Translations under genes and position numbers: made by a program | The notes under the pieces: model-generated | The model's input: the letters and a program-made list of their open reading frames with translations, nothing else | Told to the model about the DNA's origin: nothing | The model's database searches: none | In this document: positions 43,867 through 55,355 of the stretch, piece after piece | How positions within the stretch are numbered: the stretch's first letter is position 1 | How the letters are laid out: each line of letters starts with the position of its first letter | DNA from: Stomoxys calcitrans | Lineage: Eukaryota > Arthropoda > Insecta > Diptera > Muscidae | NCBI RefSeq assembly: GCF_963082655.1 | Contig: NC_081555.1 | Coordinates: 149,350,517 to 149,414,516 of the forward strand | DNA length: 64,000 nt | Direction of reading: 5' to 3'

Positions 43867-44071
43867 TTGCCTAAAAAGAGATGCCGGGAAAAGAACTCGA
43901 CAAATGCGATCCATGGTGGAGGGTATATAAGATTCGGCCCGGCCGAACTTAGCACGCTTTTACTTGTTTTGCCTAAAAAGAGATGCCGGGAAAAGAACTC
44001 GACATTTGCAAACCATGGTGGAGGGTATATAAAATTCGGCTTAGCCGAACTTAGCACGCTTTTTTCTTGTT
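43867..44071 (-). repeat. Tandem duplication (102 bp) of the HINE-A1 hairpin end
   Basis: GCCTAAAAAGAGATGCCGGG begins at 43869 and again at 43971. Both copies run through GGTGGAGGGTATATAA to the hairpin and the AGCACGCTTTT end. The outer copy's stem reads TTCGGCTTAGCCGAA: both arms changed relative to TTCGGCCCGGCCGAA, and pairing is kept. Confidence 0.93.
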
Positions 44072-44339
44072 ACCATTGAATTTGGTTCGATGAGTTGTGT
44101 TAGACCCTTATAAAGCCTTTCTGAATATGGTGGAGATCGGACTATATTTACACATATCTGAGGCCAAAATCTCGAAAATTGACATTTCGATGTGTTGCAA
44201 AGGGAATGACTAAATGTATATTCCCCCTATCCTACGGTGGTGGGTATAACAAAATTTGTATACGCACCAACATGGATATATCTCGTAATACAAATTTCGT
44301 CGAGATTTGCAAGCCCAAATCTCCGTATATATTCAATTA

Positions 44340-46482
44340 CTAGCTGACCCGGGCCCGCTCCGCTGTGCCTTCCTTGACTTTATATGGAAAAAAAGTTTCC
44401 GTGGAATGTTTATTTTCGACAGCTAAAAATCTTTTAGTGAAATACCATGCCAACTTGACTAACAGTTTAACAATAGAAGTGCCTTTGTCTTAATCCCACA
44501 TGATCTTTATTGGTCTACGAATTTAAGTTTGAATGTAAGGTGTACTTCATTCTTAAAATACTTCATTTCAGCCCAATATTCACATGATGTCTGATTTAGT
44601 GGTGTTTTCGGGGGAGAGGTGGTCCCCCAGGATACTTGGCCCTGAAAAAATATCAGCATCGTGCTCTTCTCTCAAATACCATTTATTTAAACCCCATATT
44701 GCCATTGGCTTAAGAGGAGTTTACAGGATGAGGTGTGCCCCAAAACACATGGCCCTAAAATAGGTTATCAAATTCGTTTTCTAATCTCAAATACCTTTCA
44801 TTTGAGCCACATATTGACATGGTCGAAAAATTTTTTTCCCTTTGGGGGTGTTTTGGGAAAGGGGTGATGCCCTAAATACATGGTCCTACATTTGGATATC
44901 AAATTCATATTCTACTCCCAAATATCTTATTTGAGCCCCATATTGCGATGGTCAGTAAAAAATTGCTGTTTGTGGGGTATTTTGGGAAAGGGGTAGACCC
45001 CCAGAAAATTGGTCCCGAAAATTGGGTATCAATTCTTGCTCTACCCCCCAATACCTTTCATTTAAGCTCCACATTGACATGGTCGGTAAATATGCCCGAT
45101 TTAGGGGTGTTTTTTGGATTGGGGTGGTCCCCCAAACACTAAATCCGGAAAATATATCAGCAACGTGCTCTATTCTCATATATCTATATATCATTTATTT
45201 GAACCCCATATTGCCATTGCCCTCAAAATTCGATATAAAATTCGTTTTCTAATCTCATTTAAACTCCTTATTGCAAAGTCAGCAAATATGTCGGTTTGGG
45301 GTATTGGCCTTAAAAACTATGAATATTTAGTTCCACTCTCTTTAAGACCCAAATTGTCTTGGTGAGCAAATACGTACTATATGGGGGTTGTTATGATGGT
45401 GGGACGTCCGCTAGACAGTTGGCCCCGAATGTTGATATCAGATACGTGGTCTACTCCCACATACCTTTAATTTGACCACCCATATTTCCATAGTCGGCAA
45501 ACATGACCGGCTTGGGGGTGTTTTGGGGATGGGCGGCCACTCATTGAGTTGGCCTTGAAAATATATATCGGAATCGTGTTCCACTTTAATAACCCTCTTA
45601 TTTGAGCCTCATATTGCAATAGTCAGAAAATACTTACTATTTGGGTGGTGTTGTGGGGTTGGTGTGGCCCCATAGACACTTTTCCCGAATATTGATATCA
45701 AATTCGTGCTTTACTTCCAAAGACCTTTCATTTGAGCCCCATATTGCCATGGTCGTAAATTTGTTCCCTTTGGGGGATGTTTTTGGCTCCCCAAATATTT
45801 GGTCCCATATTTGGATATCAGATTCGTATTCTACATTCAAATACCTTTTATTTAAGCCCCATATTCCCATGATCAGAAAATAAGTCCAGTTTGGGGGGTG
45901 TTTTGGGGAAGAGGTGGACCCCCAGAAAAGTGGTCCCACATTTAGATATCAGATTCGTAATCTACTCGCAAATACCTTCCATTTGAGTCCCATATTGCCA
46001 TGGTCGGTAAATATGTCCGATTTAGGGGTGTTTTGGGGTTTGGGGTGGTCCCCCTAGCACTTGGTCCGACAATTGGATAACAGATACGTTTTCTTATCCT
46101 AAATACCTTTCATTTGAGTCCCATATTGTCGTGATTGGTCTAAATATATGTTTGGTAGGTTTTAGGGTTGGGAGGCCCCCCTAGTTATCCCATCCGATAT
46201 TTGGATACCAAATTTTTATTTTTAGGGTACTATATGGGAGCACACAAAATTTCGCTTAAATCGCACTACGCATCTACGAAATCTGGCGTTTCAGAAAATT
46301 AGGGTAAGGGGGTGGGTTCGCCCCCCTTCAGATATCAAAAAATGTAGTACCCTATTTTCACCACGGGATCATTATGCACCATCTGTGAAAATTTCAAGAA
46401 AATCGGTTCAGCCGTTTCTGAGTCTATATGGAACACACAAACATACAAATAAGCAAACCTACAAACAAACACAAATTGATTT
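44340..46482 (+). mobile_element. Family B dispersed element, copy 3
   Basis: Starts TACTAGCTGACCCGGGCCCG (the best-preserved start in the window). It has GTGAAATACCATGCC, the same order of ~105-bp units as copy 1 (CCCCATATTGCCATGG, GGGGTGTTTTGGGG, CTTGGTCCGACAATTGG), CAGCCGTTTCTGAGTC, and stops at CAAACACAAATTGATTTT, where a HINE-A1 distal end begins. No SINE is present at the site occupied in copy 1 (the region after GTGAAATACCATGCC is short here), which supports the SINE in copy 1 being a later insertion. Confidence 0.82.
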
Positions 46483-47370
46483 TCATACCCTCCACCATAG
46501 GCTGGGGGGTATACTAATTTCGTCATTCTGTTTGTAACTATTCGAAGTATTCGTCTGAGACCCCATAAAGTATATATATTCTTGATCGTCGCGACATTTT
46601 ATGTCGATCTAGCCATGTCCGTCCGTCCGTCCATCTGTCCGTCCATCCGTCCGTCCGTCCGTCTGTCTGTCAAAAGCACGCTAACTTCCGAAAGAGTAAA
46701 GCTAGCCGCTTGAAATTTTGCACACATTTAGTGTAGGTCGGTTGGTATTGTAAATGGGCTATATCGGTCAATGTTTTGATATAGCTGCCATATAAAACGA
46801 TCTTGGGTCTTGACATCTTGAGCCTCTAGAGTGCGCAATTCTTATCCGATTGGGATGAAATTTTGCACGACGTGTTTTGTTATGATATGTGCCAAGTATG
46901 GTTCAAATCGGTTTATAACCTGATATAGCTGTCATATAAACAGGTCTGGGGACTTGACTTCTTGAGCTTCTAAAGGGCGCACTTCCTATCCGATTTGGCT
47001 GAAACTTTGTAAGACGTATTTTATTCTTTCTTTCAACAACTGTATCGGATAAGGTTCAAATCGGTTCATAACCTGATATAGCCGCCATATAAACCGATCT
47101 GGGATCTTGACTTCTTGAGCCTCTAGAGGTCGCAATTATTATCCGATATGCCTGAAATTTTTTACCATAATAATACGTGTTTATTATGGTCTGAATCGGT
47201 CTATAGCCCGATACAGCTCCCATATAAATCGATTCCTCTATTTTACTTCTTGAGCCCCCAAAGGGCGCAATTCTTATTCGAATTGGCTGACATTTTACAC
47301 AGGTCTCCAACATATAATTAATTGTGGTCCAAACCGGACCATATCTTCATATCGCTCTAATAGCAGAGCA
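46483..47370 (-). mobile_element. HINE-A1, truncated at its proximal end
   Basis: Minus orientation: closing arm ATACCCTCCACC...GGCTGGGGGGTAT (46484-46512), TATATTCTTGATCGTCGCG, CTAGCCATGTCCGTCCG and a CCGT/CTGT tract (46617-46672) with units to about 47360. The block before the hairpin (CATATCTTCATATCGCTC) is present, but the hairpin head is missing; HINE-A4 units follow. Confidence 0.82.
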
Positions 47371-48650
47371 AACCGAAGCAAACCGATGATCGAGAGACCA
47401 GTTTACACGAGAGCAATATCTGGTTATATACTGATTTGGACCATATTTGGCACAGTTGTTGGAAGTCGAACTAGAACACCGCATGTAAAAATTCAGCCAA
47501 ATCGGACAAAAATTGCGACTCGTAAAGACTCCACAAGTCAAATCGGAAGATCGGTTTATATGGTCAAGAACATGATCTTGACCGATTTGAATCGTATTTG
47601 GCACGATTGGTGGAAGCGGTAACAGAACACTATGTGCAAAATTTAAGCTAAATCGGACAAAAATTGCAACTTTCAGGGGCTTAGGAAGTCAAATCGGGAG
47701 ATCGGTTTATATGGGATGTATAGGTTATACACAGAGCTATGGGAGCTATATCATGTTCTTTACCGATTTGAACCGTACAGTTGTTGGGAGTACCGCACAG
47801 TTGTTGAGAGTCATAACTGAACATCATGTGCAAAATTTCAGCCAAATCGGAGAAACATTGCGGCTTCCAAGTGCTTAGGTAGTCAAATCGGGAGATCTGT
47901 TTATATGAGATCTATATCAGGTTATAAACCGATTTGAACTGTACTTTTCTCCGTTGTTGGGAGTCATAACAGAACATCATGTACAAAATTTCATCCAAAT
48001 CGGAAAATTGCGGCTTTCAGGGGCCCAAGGAGTCAAATCGGGAGATCGGTGGCGCTGTTGTCGAAAGTCATAATGAAATACCTCGTAAAAATTTCAGCCA
48101 AATCAAACAAAAAATTTTGCTTATTGGGGCTCAAGAATCGGAGGATCCGTTTATATTGGGGATATATCAGGTTGTAGACTGATTCGGTCCGTACTTAGCA
48201 CAGTTTTTGGAGGTCTTAACAGAACACAGCATGCAAAATTTTAGCCAAATCGGACAAAAATTGCGGCTTGTAAGGGCCCAAGAATTCAAATCGGGAAATC
48301 GGTTTATATGGGAGCTATATTAGGTTATAAACCGATTTGGACAGCACTAGGCATAGTTGTTTGAAGACATAACAGATTATTACATGCAAAATTTCAACCA
48401 AATCGGACTTAATTTGCCGCTTCCAGGGGCTCAACAAGTCAAATCGAGCGATCTCTTTGCATGGGAGATGTATCCACATCTGAACCGATATGGCCCATTT
48501 GCAATCCCCTACGACCTACATAAATATAAAGCATCTGTACAAAATTTCGTGAATTCGACACACGGATGGACTGTCGGTCGGTCGGACGGACGGACATGCC
48601 TAAACCCATTTTCGTGTCATATTGAAACAAACCTGTAATTTATACCGATC
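47371..48650 (+). mobile_element. HINE-A4 units and distal end
   Basis: A fourth unit type: AGTCAAATCGGGAGATCGG, CAAATCGGACAAAAATTGCG, CAGTTGTTGGGAGTCATAAC. It is followed by a distal block GAACCGATATGGCCCATTTG, ACATAAATATAAAGCATCTG, a short GTCGGTCGGTCGGACGG tract (48573-48595) and CATGCCTAAACCCATTTTCG. Head absent. Unit length is about 150-165 bp but irregular. Related copy at 58724-62720. Confidence 0.75.
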
Positions 48651-48847
48651 TCCCACTTGAAGGTTTGGTCTCTTTGAATGAGTATTTTATACACGATTTC
48701 TAAAATAGATCATTTATAGCATTTAAAGCAGTAAGGAAGGGTAAAATTCGGGCGGAGCCGACAATATAATACCCTACACCACCGAGACTACATACATACT
48801 ACTTTTAATACATAAAACCTATGTTGAAATCTAGTCAGAATAGACCC

Positions 48848-49047
48848 NNNNNNNNNNNNNNNNNNNNNNNNNNNNNNNNNNNNNNNNNNNNNNNNNNNNN
48901 NNNNNNNNNNNNNNNNNNNNNNNNNNNNNNNNNNNNNNNNNNNNNNNNNNNNNNNNNNNNNNNNNNNNNNNNNNNNNNNNNNNNNNNNNNNNNNNNNNNN
49001 NNNNNNNNNNNNNNNNNNNNNNNNNNNNNNNNNNNNNNNNNNNNNNN
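48848..49047. other. Assembly gap, 200 N
   Basis: Exactly 200 unknown bases. The gap lies between an A3 head and the distal part of a minus-oriented A2 element, next to its GTCTGTCCGTCTG tract; short-period repeats probably broke the assembly. The true length is unknown. Confidence 0.99.
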
Positions 49048-50181
49048 TGTCTGTCCGTCTGTTCTACTGTCTGTTGGAATTACGCTACAGTCTTTAAAAA
49101 CAGAGACGTTGAGCTGAAACTTTGCACAGATTCCTTTTTTGTCCATAAGCATGTTAAGTTTGAAGATGGGCTATATCGGAATATATTTTGATACAGCCCC
49201 CATATAGACCGATCCTCCGATTTAGGGTCTTAGGCCAATAAAAGCCACATATATTATCCGATGTTGATGAAATTCAGGACAGTGAGTTGCCTTAGGCCTT
49301 TTGAAATCTTTCTTCAATTTGACCCTGATCGGTCCAGATTTGGATATAGCTGCCATATAAACCGATCCTCCGATTTTGGGTCTTAGGCCTATAAAAGCCA
49401 CATTTATTATCCGATTTTGCTGAAATATGGGACAATGAGTTGCCTTAGGCCCTTCGACATCTTTCTTCAATTTGACCCTGATCGGTCCAGATTTGGATAT
49501 AGTTGCCATATAGACCGATCTCTCGATTTAGGGTTTTGGGCCCATAAAAGGCGCATTTATTGTCCGATGTCGCCGAAATTTGGGACATTGAGTTGCGTTA
49601 TGTTCTTTTGATAACATTCTGCAATTTGGCTAAGATCGGTCCAGATTTGGATATAGCTGCCATAAAGACCGAGCTCACGATTTGAGGTTTTGGGCCCATA
49701 AAAGGCACATTTATTGACCGATTTCGCCGAAATTTGGGACAGCGTGTAGTGCTAGGCCCTTTGTCAGCCCTCTTCAATTTGGCCTAGATCGGTTCCATAT
49801 AAAACGATCTCTCGATTTAAAGTATAGGCCCCATAAAGGGCACATTTACAATCCGATTGTGCTGAAATTTGACGCAATGACTTATGTTAGGCTTTTCGAC
49901 ATCTGGGTCGTATATGGTTCTGATCGGTCTATATTTGGATATGGCTACCAAAAAGACCAATATTTGGTTCTATAAATTTTTACAATGACTTGTACTTAAT
50001 AGATCACCCGATATCCGTGTCGAATTTAGTCCAAATCGGACCATATTTCGATAAAGCTGCTATGGGGGCATAAATTATGCATTTTACAGCTGATTATGAC
50101 GAAAGGTGGTTTACATACATACCCGTGGTGGTGTGTATCCAAAGTTCGGCCCAGCCGAACTTAACGCCTTTTCACTTGTTT
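49048..50181 (-). mobile_element. HINE-A2 nested in HINE-A3
   Basis: Minus orientation, distal end lost in the gap. TCTGTCCGTCTGTTCTAC, then five to six units (CCATATAGACCGATCCTCCG at about 49200), GTGGTGTGTATCCAAAG and the hairpin TTCGGCCCAGCCGAA (50144-50158), ending TAACGCCTTTTCACTTGTT. The hairpin keeps GGC/GCC pairing with a loop change. Confidence 0.85.
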
Positions 50182-51634
50182 TGATAGAATCTATATTTTG
50201 GCTACTCTAGCCTTAATGGGCCATTTCGTATGAAAGATATATATCCGAGATATATCTAAATCTGAACCGATATTGAGGAAATTTTGCACACGTGTTAAAA
50301 CGTTAAAGAAAACGTCTCATGCTAAATTTTGTAAAGATCGAACCAAAATTGTGGCGACTACAGCCTTAAAGGGCCATATTAGATGAAAGATATACATGGG
50401 AGCTATAATTAAATATGAACCGATTTTTATAAAATTTTCTACACGTACTGGGACGTCAAATAAAATATCTCGTGCTTAATCTTGTAAGCATCGGATCAAA
50501 ATTGTGGCTACAACAGCCTTAAAGGACATATCGGATGAAAGATATACATGGGAGCTATATCTAAATCTGAATCGATTTTGAGGAAATTTCGCACACGTGT
50601 TAAGAGGTTAAAGAAAACATCTAGTGGTAAATCTTGTAAAGATCGGATCTAAATTGTGGCTAAAACAGTCTTAAAGGCCATATCGGATGAAAGATATATA
50701 TGGGAGCTATATCTAAATCTGAACCGATTTTTGGGAAATATTGCACACGTACTGGGACGTCAAATAAAACATCTCATGCAAAATTTTGTAAGGATCGTAC
50801 CAAAAGTGTGGCTTCTACGGCCTTAAAAGTCCATATCGTATGAAAGATATATGTGGGAGCTATATCTAAATCTGAACCGATTTTTATGAAATTTTGTACA
50901 CGAACTGGGACGTCAAATACAACATCTCTTGCAAAATTTTATAAGGATCGGACAAAAGTTGCAGCTTCTACGGCCTTAAAAGTCCATATCGGATGAAAGA
51001 TATACATGGGAGCTATATCTAAATCTGAACCGATTTATTTGAAATTTTGTGTACGCATTAAGACATTAAATGAAACATCTCTTGAAAAATTTTGTAAAGA
51101 TCGAACAAAAATTGTGGCTTCTAAAGGCTCAAAAATATATATCGGATGAAAGGTATATATGGGAGCTATATCTTTGTCTGAACCGATTTGCAAAATATTT
51201 TGCACAGGTATTGAAAAGTCAAATTAAACATCTCATGCAAAATCTTATAAAGATCGGACCAAAACTGTGGCTTCTACAGCCTTAAAAGCCATATCGGCTG
51301 AAAGTTATATATTGAAGCTATACCTAAATCTGATCGGATTTTTTTCAAAATCAACCCCGTTTGTCCTTGTACGAAAAAAGGGGCTTGTTTTAAATTTCAT
51401 GACAATCGTACAACAAATGCGACCTGTACCTTGATCCCAAGAATACATGGACTGGCAGATGGACGGGCGGACTGATGGACATAGATAGGGCGGACAGATG
51501 GACATAGCTAAATCGAATCAGGCTGTAATGCTGAGGCGATCGGTCTACTTAACACTGGGTCTTCCTTGTCTCCTTCTTAGCGTTGCAAAAATGTATAATA
51601 CCCTGTACCACAGTGGTGGTGTAGGGTGTAAAAA

Positions 51635-53368
51635 CCCATTTAAATAGGACTGTAAACTTTAACCATGCTCCACGTTAAACTTGCCTCCACAATGCAATTC
51701 ATCTGACTATAGTTCAAGTAGTGGTACTAGTGTATGTGGGATGCACATAGGTCCAGGGAAAGACGGGCAGACAAAACACTAAAATAGTTGCAAAATGGTC
51801 ATTAATGGATTGAGTAATAGAGTCATAAGCATTGGCCAAGGGCTAGCATCAACATATGTTTGCATGAGGTTAGCCCTTGGCTGTGCTCCCACAAACACCC
51901 ACACTATGTGTGTGAGTGTATGCGATAAAGAGCTGGTTGGCAGGGTTGGGGGGCTGGGGGGCTGGGGGGAAGGACTTCCGGTGTTTACAGCATGTTTAAC
52001 TCGTAAAAATAACACGTTGCTACCAACCACTACTATGATTACTACTCTCGCGGCTATTTTCACAACAAACTCAAAGGATCGAATGAAGCGAAGGATATAA
52101 ACAATTTTACGATGACAATAGTTTTGCAAATGTTTTTAATGGTGATGGTGTAGTTGTGTGATGGTGCAAGCACAGCAAAAACGATGGACATGGTCATGGT
52201 GGTTGTTAGTTGGTGGTGATGGTCTGTCTATTTGTCCGTTTGTTGGCGGTTGCAGGCCAACACACACACACACACACGCACGCATCCAAACACCACTACA
52301 ATACCATGGAGCTTACAATATGCTACTAGCAAAAGGATAAATGACATGGCGGCAACAAACACTTACAAAGGAACATAAATAACAGCTTGAACAGCAACAA
52401 CAGGAAACACTATTTATGTGCTGGATGTGCGTGTCCGCGTGTCTGCCAGGCTTTGTATGCGAGTGTGTGTTTGAGTCGCAGTTGCACAGAATAACCAAAA
52501 AAACTTACAAACACACTCACACAATAACTATTTAAACTATTAACGATGCAAAAACGGCCAACGGAAGTTGTTCAAACGGAAACGGAAATTGTATTAAAAT
52601 TCACTTGTTTTTTTGCTAGCCCCTGCAATTGCCGTAGTACTAAGCAACTGAGAAATAATTTACAACTATTTCTTGTACATTTTTAACACACATCAGCTGG
52701 CGTTGATATTTGACAAAAGGAACGCTAAGTAATTCTTTTTTTGGTTTTAACAAACTAAATTAAAATTCATAATGCTTTTTTTTAAACCGCACACTTTTTT
52801 AGGTTTTTAATTATTTTTTTTTTTTTCAAATGAAAGAAATTTTTTTCACTTCTTTTAATAATTAATCTTTTTTTTAATTGTTATTATTTTTATTCTCCTT
52901 TCTTTTGTTGCTATTTATTAATTTTTAATTTTATGGTGTCACACTATTCGGTTTTTTTTTGCCACACCAGACGAGTAACATTAACGTCACGTTAAGTGGT
53001 CGCACGACAACTAAATTGTTTCGTTTATTAACAGTAACTCAATAGTCCTGAAAATCCTCGGGACAAATCATAGAATTTCGTCGAAATACGAAGTGTAAAC
53101 TTCGTTAACAATACAAAACCTCAACATACACACGATTCCCACTGGTCGATGTTGCAGAGCGTACACTTAAGCAATATGTTGCTAAACATTTCTTAGGTGT
53201 CGAAGAGAGAGCAACAATGTTGCAGCAAATAAATTTGCTGCTGGTTTCTTTATGTTGCTCAAAGGATAACATACAACTGTAATATGTATAATAATGTGGG
53301 TAGGATGAAAAAAAAAAAAAAATTGATAATATTGAAAATATTATCGATGGGTTGAGTATATGAATTTG
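51635..53368. other. Low-repeat island with microsatellites and a hairpin
   Basis: Longest stretch here without recognised transposon sequence. It contains a (CA)n run (about 52260-52278), a TGG/GGT-rich segment (52140-52230), a T-rich zone (52735-52930), a perfect 11-bp stem GCCAAGGGCTA/TAGCCCTTGGC (51835-51845, 51871-51881) and a small palindrome GCAGCAAATAAATTTGCTGC (53222-53241). Frames of about 100 codons on both strands at 51779-52129 overlap each other and look like shadows without family resemblance. It could be intron or intergenic single-copy DNA. Confidence 0.5.
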
Positions 53369-53370
53369 TA

Positions 53371-53976
53371 AAGGGTGATTTTTTTGAGGTTAGGATTTTC
53401 ATGCATTAGTATTTGACAGATCACGTGGGATTTCAGACATGGTGTCAAAGAGAAAGATGCTCAGTATGCTTTGACATTTCATCATGAATAGACTTACTAA
53501 CGAGCAACGCTTGCAAATCATTGAATTTTATTACCAAAATCAGTGTTCGGTTCGAAATGTGTTCATTCACCCTAACGTTGCGTCCAACAGCATCTTTGAA
53601 AAAATACAGTCCAATGATTCCACCAGCGTACAAACCACACCAAACAGTGCATTTTTCGGGATGCATGGGCAGTTCTTGAACGGCTTCTGGTTGCTCTTCA
53701 CTCCAAATGCGACAATTTTGCTTATTTACGTAGCCATTCAACCAGAAATGAGCCTCATCGCTGACAAAATTTGTCAAAATTTGAACACATTTCGAACCGA
53801 ACACTGATTTTGGTAATAAAATTCAATGATTTGCAAGCGTTGCTCGTTAGTAAGTCTATTCATGATGAAATGTCAAAGCATACTGTGCATCTTTCTCTTT
53901 GACACCATGTCTGAAATCCCACGTGATCTGTCAAATACTAATGCATGAAAATCCTAACCTCAAAAAAATCACCCTT
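53371..53976 (-). mobile_element. Foldback derivative of a mariner transposon, copy 3
   Basis: 606 bp, TA at 53369-53370 and 53977-53978. Arms as in copy 1 (53371-53573 left; right about 53783-53976). The transposase-middle segment lies on the minus strand, so the centre is inverted relative to copies 1 and 2. The extra word TTTGTCAAAATTTGAACAC by the right arm (about 53769-53787) marks a different junction. It encodes VSDEAHFWLNGYVNKQNCR and LPMHPEKCTVWCGL on minus. The ORFs at 53445-53804 (minus) and 53484-53807 (plus) are chimeras of sense and antisense transposase. Confidence 0.9.
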
Positions 53977-53978
53977 TA

Positions 53979-54174
53979 TTTGTTGGGTTGTCGGTTTGTC
54001 GTTTTGTTTGTTTGTTCCGTATACACTCAAAAACGGCTAAACCGATCTGGAAAAAAATATGGGGAGGGTCCACCCCCACCCCAAAAGTAACACTCAAAAA
54101 TAAAAGTGTACCGATCAGGACAATGTGGGATTGAAATGAAAGGTATTCGGGAGTAAAGTCCGAATTTCATATAA
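53979..54174 (-). mobile_element. Family B-like tail fragment
   Basis: Inverse of a B-type tail: GTTTGTTTGTTCCGTATAC, AAACGGCTAAACCGATCTGG (compare inverse of CGGTTCAGCCGTTTCTGAG) and GGAGGGTCCACCCCCACCCC (compare GGGTCCGCCCCCC in B copy 1). It is diverged and likely a related subfamily. Confidence 0.65.
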
Positions 54175-55128
54175 ATGCTAAGTTCGGCTGGACCGAATCT
54201 TATATACCCTCCACCATGGATCGCATTTGTCGAGCTCCTGCCACGGTATCTCTTTTTAGGCAAACAAAGGATACAAGAAAAGAATTGATATGTTATTGGA
54301 ACTTTGTCAATTTATGATTCTTTTCGGACCATAATTAAACTGAATGTTGGAGACCATAGTACAAGTCATTGTGTAAACTTTCAGCCAAATCTAGTAAGAA
54401 TAGGGAACTTTAGGGGCTGAAGAAGTAAAATAGGGAAATCGGTTTATAGGGGAGCTGTATTTGGCTATAAACCGATTCATACCATATTCGACACATATGT
54501 TTAAGGTCATGAGAGAAGCCGTTGAAAAAAATTTCAGCCAAATCGGATAGAAATTGCGCCCTCTAGAGGCTCAAGAAGTCAAGACCCCAGATCGGTTTAT
54601 ATGACAGCTATATCAGGTTATGGACCGATTTAAACCATAATTGGCACAGTTGTTGAAAATCATAACAGAACATCTCATGCAAAATTTCAGCTAAATCGGA
54701 TAAGAACTGCGTCCTCTAGTGGCTCAAGAAGCATGCAAAATTTCAGCCAAATTGGATAGAAATTGTGCTCTCTACAGGCTTAAGAAGTCAAGACCCCAGA
54801 TCGGTTTATATGACAGATATATCAGTTTATGGATCGATTTTAACCACTCTTACCACAGTTGTTGGAAATCATAAGAAAACATTTCATGCCAAATTTCAGC
54901 CAAATCGGATAAGAACTGCGTCCTCTAGTGGCTCAAGAACCCAAGATCCCAGATCGGTTTATAATGCAGCTATATCAAAACATGGACCGATATGACCCAT
55001 TTACAATCCCAACCGACCTTCACCAATAAGAAGTATTTGTGGAAAATTTCAAGCGGATAGCCTTACTCCTTCGAAAGTCAGCGTGCTTTCGACAGACAGA
55101 CGGACAATGGACGGACATGCCTAGATCG
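54175..55128 (+). mobile_element. HINE-A1, distal end missing
   Basis: Head lacks ACAAGTAAAA and starts at GCTAAGTTCGGCTGGACCG (hairpin partly decayed). CCTCCACCATGGATCGC and about four units follow, then TTCGAAAGTCAGCGTGC, GACAGACAGACGGAC and CATGCCTAGATCGATG. At 55129 it passes directly into a mariner transposase fragment, where the conserved GATCGACTTAAAATG should stand. Confidence 0.82.
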
Positions 55129-55129
55129 A

Positions 55130-55355
55130 TGTCATTCGGTGCCAAGTCAGGACTTTACGGCATATGAGTGGTCAAAAATGCAATTGTTTGAGCCGATGTG
55201 TGAGAGCTCGTATTGTCGTGGTGCAGAGTGATCCGTTTTTGGCGGTTGGTTTTCCTGATTTCTTGGAAGACAACTGGCAAACAAATGGTTGTGTACCACT
55301 CAGACTTGGCTATTCTGCGTTCTTCTAGTGGTACGATTGCGACGTGGTGCATTTA
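55130..55355 (-). pseudogene. Mariner transposase fragment, second lineage
   Basis: Minus strand encodes MHHVAIVPLEERRIAKSEWY, then TICLPVVFQEIRKTNRQKRI and LHHDNTSSHTSAQTIAFL, then a stop, then SPDLAPND. HHDN carries the second catalytic Asp and SPDLAPND the third, arranged as in mauritiana-type DD34D mariner transposases, so this is a different lineage from the element at 40.6 kb (QQDG, TPLDYF). Only ~75 codons remain; the first-Asp region and the ends are missing, and one in-frame stop lies between the two Asp motifs. Confidence 0.85.

Larger units (their letters stand above)
42842..44071 (-). mobile_element. HINE-A1 nested in HINE-A2, with duplicated terminus
   Basis: Minus orientation. 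Closing arm ATACCCTCCACC...GGATGGGGGGTAT (42847-42874), TACTCTTGATCGTCGTGAC, CTAGCCATGTCCGTCCG, about four units, MITE copy 4 (43595-43831), then the proximal block with the hairpin TTCGGCCCGGCCGAA (43933-43947) followed by a second, tandem copy of the last ~102 bp (see separate entry). Confidence 0.88.
41861..44255 (+). mobile_element. HINE-A2, old copy, split by HINE-A1
   Basis: Head ACAAGTAAAAAAGGCATTAAG (less one base in the usual form), hairpin damaged (TTCGGCCAGCCCGAA), GGATACCCACCACCTCGGG, then diverged units to 42841. After A1 (42842-44071) the distal part resumes: GTTGTGTTAGACCCTTATAA, ATTTCGATGTGTTGCAAAGG and the closing CCCCCTATCC...GGTGGTGGGTAT (to about 44252). No GACGGACA tract remains. 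Confidence 0.8.
48725..51634 (+). mobile_element. HINE-A3, near complete, split by gap and HINE-A2
   Basis: The head AGTAAGGAAGGGTAAAATTC with CGGGCGGAGCCGAC and AATACCCTACACCACCGAG runs to the N gap at 48848. After the nested A2 (49048-50181), A3 units resume (GGGAGCTATATCTAAATCTG; GGATGAAAGATATACATGG) through nine units. Then come ACATGGACTGGCAGATGG, GGACATAGCTAAATCGAATC and the closing CCCTGTACCACAGTGGTGGT block (51603-51634). Units are looser than in the 30-kb array. Confidence 0.82.

Noticed and set aside
51779..52129. Overlapping ~100-codon frames on both strands
   Set aside because: Mutual shadows in a GC-richer stretch with a G-rich tract; no family match.
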